Source: Acetobacter aceti (GTDB lineage Bacteria; Pseudomonadota; Alphaproteobacteria; Acetobacterales; Acetobacteraceae). Taken from it: 64,000 nt of DNA. Both the position numbers and the translations under genes were made by a program. The stretch spans positions 1,736,001-1,800,000 of the forward strand of contig NZ_CP014692.1 of assembly GCF_002005445.1 (NCBI RefSeq), in the 5' to 3' direction. Numbering within the stretch: the first letter of the stretch is position 1; every line of letters begins with the position of its first letter. Below, piece after piece: positions 63,505-64,000 of this stretch. The notes below the pieces were generated by a model. The model was not told where the DNA came from. It was given only the letters and a program-made list of their open reading frames with translations, and ran no database searches.

Positions 63505-64000
63505 ATGGATAGTCACGCACCAGAAAGTTCTTCCGCCACGCAGAAAATGACGCCTGCGCAGCCTGAATGGACTCTTTCCACCAACGAACAGGTGCCGGTA
63601 CTCCATATTTCAGGCGACTGGACGATCGACGAAAATGTCCCTCTGGCATTTTCCACCGGCACCATGCCAAATCATTTGCCATCAGCCTCACTGGCTGTCG
63701 ATGCGAGCAGGCTGGGTCAGTGGGATTCGTCTCTTGTCTCGTTTCTGTGGAGCGCGAAGCAGGTCGCCAGCAAAGCTGGACTGACGCTCGATATCAGCGA
63801 ACTTCCTCAGGGCGTGCAAAGTCTTTCCTCCCTTCTGCCGGAAACGCCACAGGCTCCAGCCCATCAGGATGCAAAGATTCGTAATCCGTTCAGACTAAGC
63901 GGCGCCTTTACCCTCTCCACCATCGCCGAAGTCGGCGCGCTGACGGAACTGGGACTGGAAACGGCGCGCGTTTCCACGAAGGCCCTGAGCGGACGCGGCG
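63505..64000 (+). CDS. STAS-domain protein, probable MlaE-type permease N-terminus (runs off window)
   Basis: An open frame of 165 residues that continues past the window. After a Ser/Gln-rich start it has a STAS-like domain (about 20-110): VPVLHISGDWTIDENV, SLAVDASRLGQWDSSLVSFLWSAKQVASKAG, then DISELPQGVQSLSSLL, ending with FTLSTIAEVGALTELGLETARVSTKAL. This layout is that of MlaE permeases with a fused N-terminal STAS domain. So a second lipid ABC system may begin here. AAGGA lies 3 bases before the ATG; a start at 63268 is possible. Confidence 0.6.
   Translation, partial: MDSHAPESSSATQKMTPAQPEWTLSTNEQVPVLHISGDWTIDENVPLAFSTGTMPNHLPSASLAVDASRLGQWDSSLVSFLWSAKQVASKAGLTLDISELPQGVQSLSSLLPETPQAPAHQDAKIRNPFRLSGAFTLSTIAEVGALTELGLETARVSTKALSGRG

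Overview
The window looks like chromosomal DNA of a Gram-negative alphaproteobacterium, most likely an acetic acid bacterium (Acetobacteraceae). The grounds are the aroE-coaE-dnaQ order, the fliX/flgI divergent pair, an alphaproteobacterial zinc-free DksA, CarD, the SerC type, FMN lactate dehydrogenase, galU next to a phosphoglucomutase/phosphomannomutase, and an outer-membrane copper receptor. Genus is inferred, not proven. Genes are densely packed with many 1-4 base stop/start overlaps. I see no insertion sequence, prophage, CRISPR array or rRNA gene, so this is mostly core chromosome with some lineage-specific genes.

Layout. 1-7 kb: end of aroE, coaE, dnaQ, a two-component system facing them, a PRC-barrel protein, an MFS transporter and lipB. 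7-14 kb: tRNA-Leu(GAG), UDP-glucose synthesis genes (galU, pgm/manB type), moaA, a nucleotidyltransferase-like protein without its catalytic residues, and an AtzG/AtzE-type amidase pair. 14-18 kb: MarC, then a coupled reverse-strand set (membrane glycosyltransferase, class III sirtuin with an apparent non-standard start codon, uracil-DNA-glycosylase-like protein). 18-21.5 kb: sulfate assimilation (cysH, cysD, cysNC). 21.5-26 kb: glutathione transferase, methyltransferase, ComF, glutaredoxin and small conserved proteins. 26-32 kb: copper receptor with a His/Met-rich partner, L-lactate dehydrogenase with a coupled unknown protein, and a zinc alcohol dehydrogenase. 32-43 kb: a phytochrome-like hybrid histidine kinase that has lost its chromophore-pocket residues, a YqaA-type membrane protein, bestrophin, a porin, CarD, a TPR-glycosyltransferase fusion and a SulP transporter.

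43-49.4 kb holds the most unusual locus: a six-gene reverse-strand operon for an Mce/Mla-type lipid transporter. Its nucleotide-binding subunit has lost Walker A, Q-loop, signature and H-loop residues, and its first gene is a membrane sensor with a class III cyclase domain that lacks the metal-binding aspartates. Two lipoproteins end the operon. Either the transporter borrows an ATPase encoded elsewhere, or it works in a non-canonical way with a sensor reading the periplasm.

49.4-64 kb: MATE exporter, tRNA-Thr(GGT), dksA, a small flagellar cluster (fliX, flgI, rod-binding protein, FlgN-like), a histone-H1-like basic protein, mtnA, a DUF2272 lipoprotein, rhodanese, cysK, a DUF2167 protein, serC, tRNA-Leu(CAA), grxB, argC, and the start of a STAS-domain protein that probably begins a second MlaE-type permease, cut by the window edge.
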